From contig JADZDD010000004.1 of NCBI GenBank assembly GCA_020851235.1, positions 167,292-231,291 of the forward strand: DNA of 64,000 bases, given 5' to 3'. A model generated the notes under the pieces. The model worked only from the letters and a program-made list of their open reading frames with translations. It was not told where the DNA came from and ran no database searches. Positions 63,933 through 64,000 of the stretch are shown here, in pieces; the stretch's first letter is position 1; the number at the start of each line of letters is the position of its first letter. The stretch is from Burkholderiales bacterium (lineage in GTDB: Bacteria; Pseudomonadota; Gammaproteobacteria; Burkholderiales; Casimicrobiaceae). Made by a program: the position numbers and the translations under genes.

Positions 63933-64000
<68 letters not shown>

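Overview
The window is GC-rich, gene-dense chromosomal DNA from a proteobacterium, most likely a betaproteobacterium. The main support is the right end, where a tRNA-Leu is followed by tig-clpP-clpX-lon-hupB, then tRNA-Val and tRNA-Asp, corC and ppiD, all on the minus strand. The guaB-guaA pair, Tat-type export signals and TRAP transporters also fit.

Left part (1-9.4 kb). A module of two DUF2249 proteins around a multi-pass heme-copper/NnrS-like membrane protein comes first, then an AhpD-like gene. Next is a compact minus-strand operon (about 9.0 to 2.8 kb) that encodes an almost complete private type II fatty acid synthase: enoyl reductase, KAS III, FabA-like and FabZ-like dehydratases, a FabF-like synthase, an acyl carrier protein, a PlsC-type acyltransferase and a 4'-phosphopantetheinyl transferase. 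Only a ketoreductase and a malonyl transferase are missing, and these could be shared with housekeeping FAS. A short remnant that looks like the end of a GntR/UTRA regulator points away from the operon head.

Middle part (9.4-40.5 kb). This is mostly ordinary metabolism and stress genes: a DHA2 transporter overlapping an FtsH paralogue, a flavin reductase, a PEP-mutase-fold enzyme, a DUF411 and FmdE-like pair, a YhaN/YhaO nuclease pair, a Rieske-FAD reductase, an L,D-transpeptidase, a PEGLP-type P2 ATPase overlapping an Acg-type nitroreductase, an alpha/beta hydrolase, a Tag-type glycosylase, a TRAP system whose dctP faces dctQM convergently, folE and an ECF sigma factor.

Accessory part (about 40.5-49.7 kb). 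This stretch has the marks of a decayed genomic island abutting the 3' end of guaA: a MarR gene directly behind a 34-bp palindrome, a broken higBA locus with two HigA-like genes, a DapB-like gene with an altered active-site motif, an IS3-type element truncated at both ends, an NrtR-like regulator divergent from a PPP-type phosphoesterase, two damaged tyrosine integrases, a DUF429-like protein and an intact-looking higBA pair. Between the guaA-proximal integrase and the guaA stop are TGACGGTAAA-type repeats and two groups of three CGATAGA-like motifs spaced exactly 10 bp apart, probably recombination sites.

Right part (49.7-64 kb). guaA, guaB, a DUF4124 protein, ppiD, corC, the tRNAs, hupB, lon, clpX, clpP and tig form a conserved housekeeping block with recognisable hupB and guaB promoters.
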